64,000 nt of DNA from an uncultured Alphaproteobacteria bacterium (GTDB lineage Bacteria > Pseudomonadota > Alphaproteobacteria > CAAHEQ01 > UBA3637). Where the stretch lies: the NCBI GenBank assembly GCA_937888725.1, contig CALARE010000010.1, positions 7,155-71,154 on the forward strand, written 5' to 3'. The number at the start of each line of letters is the position of its first letter. The stretch's first letter is position 1. A model generated the notes under the pieces. The model did no database searches. It was not told where the DNA came from and worked only from the letters and a program-made list of their open reading frames with translations. This document shows positions 63,587 through 64,000 of the stretch, piece by piece. The position numbers and the translations under genes are program-made.

Positions 63587-64000
63587 ATGCATTATTCAAG
63601 AACCGCTCTCAGAGAGCTTAAAAAAAGATATTTGAATGTCCTCAAAAAATGCTTTTTATTGAATATGATGTTATTTAGCACAATAACACTATCATCACCC
63701 ACTATAGCTGGTGAAAGTATTGGCACTGGTGAAACAAAAGAATACAGCAATAAAACATTTGAGGGGAACACAACCACAACACATGGCGGTGCTTTGGATA
63801 TAGAGGGGACTGTCGACTTAGTAACAGGCAACACATTTAAAAGCAATACAGCTCAAATTGGCGGTGCTGTGTTTATTCATGATAAAGCAACATTAAATTC
63901 AACAAACAGCACATATGAATCCAACACAGCAACGGGTGTTGAGGCTGGTTCAAATGGCGGTGCAATTCAAAACTCTGGAACATTAACTTCAACAGGTGAT
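63587..64000 (+). CDS. Autotransporter with Pmp-like GGAI/FxxN repeats, truncated by window end
   Basis: I translated 138 codons. A 41-residue signal peptide (SRTALRELKKRYLNVLKK then a hydrophobic core ending SSPTIA) leads into repeats such as NTFKSNTAQIGGAVFI and NSTYESNTATG ... SNGGAIQNSG. These are the FxxN and GGA[I/V/L] motifs of polymorphic outer-membrane proteins that form a beta-helix passenger. The barrel lies outside the window. An AGGGGG about 11 nt upstream may be the RBS. The signal-peptide N-region is shared with the autotransporter at 27.7-29.8 kb. Confidence 0.78.
   Translation, partial: MHYSRTALRELKKRYLNVLKKCFLLNMMLFSTITLSSPTIAGESIGTGETKEYSNKTFEGNTTTTHGGALDIEGTVDLVTGNTFKSNTAQIGGAVFIHDKATLNSTNSTYESNTATGVEAGSNGGAIQNSGTLTSTGD

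Overview
The window is AT-rich, gene-dense chromosomal DNA from a Gram-negative alphaproteobacterium. The sequence-based reasons are a CtrA cell-cycle regulator, the rpmF-plsX-fabH-ihfA-merR cluster, bamD-recN-ligA, an ELM1-family protein, a DUF4164-like/zapA pair, and outer-membrane proteins. A GTP-type PEP carboxykinase and a stand-alone piece of the anaerobic ribonucleotide reductase tail suggest, by inference only, a fermentative or gut-associated lineage. I saw no rRNA, tRNA, insertion sequence, prophage or CRISPR array.

Layout. 1-1.6 kb (minus): alanine racemase (cut by the window edge), a secreted transglutaminase-like protein and a 61-aa NrdD-tail protein. 1.6-7.2 kb: outer-membrane beta-barrel, ctrA, divergent ankyrin protein, YqaA-type membrane protein, glycine-zipper lipoprotein and an unknown anchored protein. 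7.2-12 kb (minus): dnaN-recF-gyrB. 12.2-14.6 kb (plus): Lon-like protease. 14.6-31.1 kb (mostly minus): PcfJ/leucine-rich-repeat protein, ankyrin protein, dnaJ, dnaK, (ftsB-like, plus), unknown, ampG, typA, then HAD-PEBP-tsaC, an autotransporter and a DUF2130 protein. 31.3-31.6 kb: an Asn/Gln-rich microprotein with a structured transcript. 31.6-33.4 kb: pckG (minus). 33.6-38.1 kb: bamD-recN-ligA, then a YdbH-like protein. 40.9-44.0 kb: rpmF-plsX-fabH-ihfA-merR. 44.0-44.2 kb: an 11-codon ORF on the minus strand whose promoter shares its -35 box with the divergent gene. 44.2-47.0 kb: lipoprotein hydrolase, ELM1 protein, glycosyltransferase. 47-53 kb: uracil-DNA glycosylase, kinase-like protein, phosphoethanolamine transferase, deaminase, TerC. 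52.5-56.6 kb (minus): ruvC-ampD, yebC, zapA-ymdB, recR-ybaB. 56.8-59.2 kb: lemA-DUF2207. 59.4-63.2 kb (plus): lepA, groES-groEL. 63.6 kb to the end: the start of a second autotransporter.

Most genes are core machinery: replication and repair (dnaN, recF, gyrB, recN, ligA, ruvC, recR, UDG), folding (dnaK, dnaJ, groESL), translation GTPases (typA, lepA), envelope building (bamD, YdbH-like, plsX/fabH) and muropeptide recycling (ampG and an AmpD-like amidase). The regulatory sequence is more unusual. There is a full CtrA box over the ctrA promoter, five GANTC sites in 33 bp upstream of the porin-like gene, a long perfect inverted repeat over the groESL promoter that resembles CIRCE but has different geometry, and two very small transcription units (57 aa with an exposed CCUCCC loop; 11 aa with a strong promoter and Shine-Dalgarno). 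The clearest candidate accessory gene is the PcfJ-like/leucine-rich-repeat protein.
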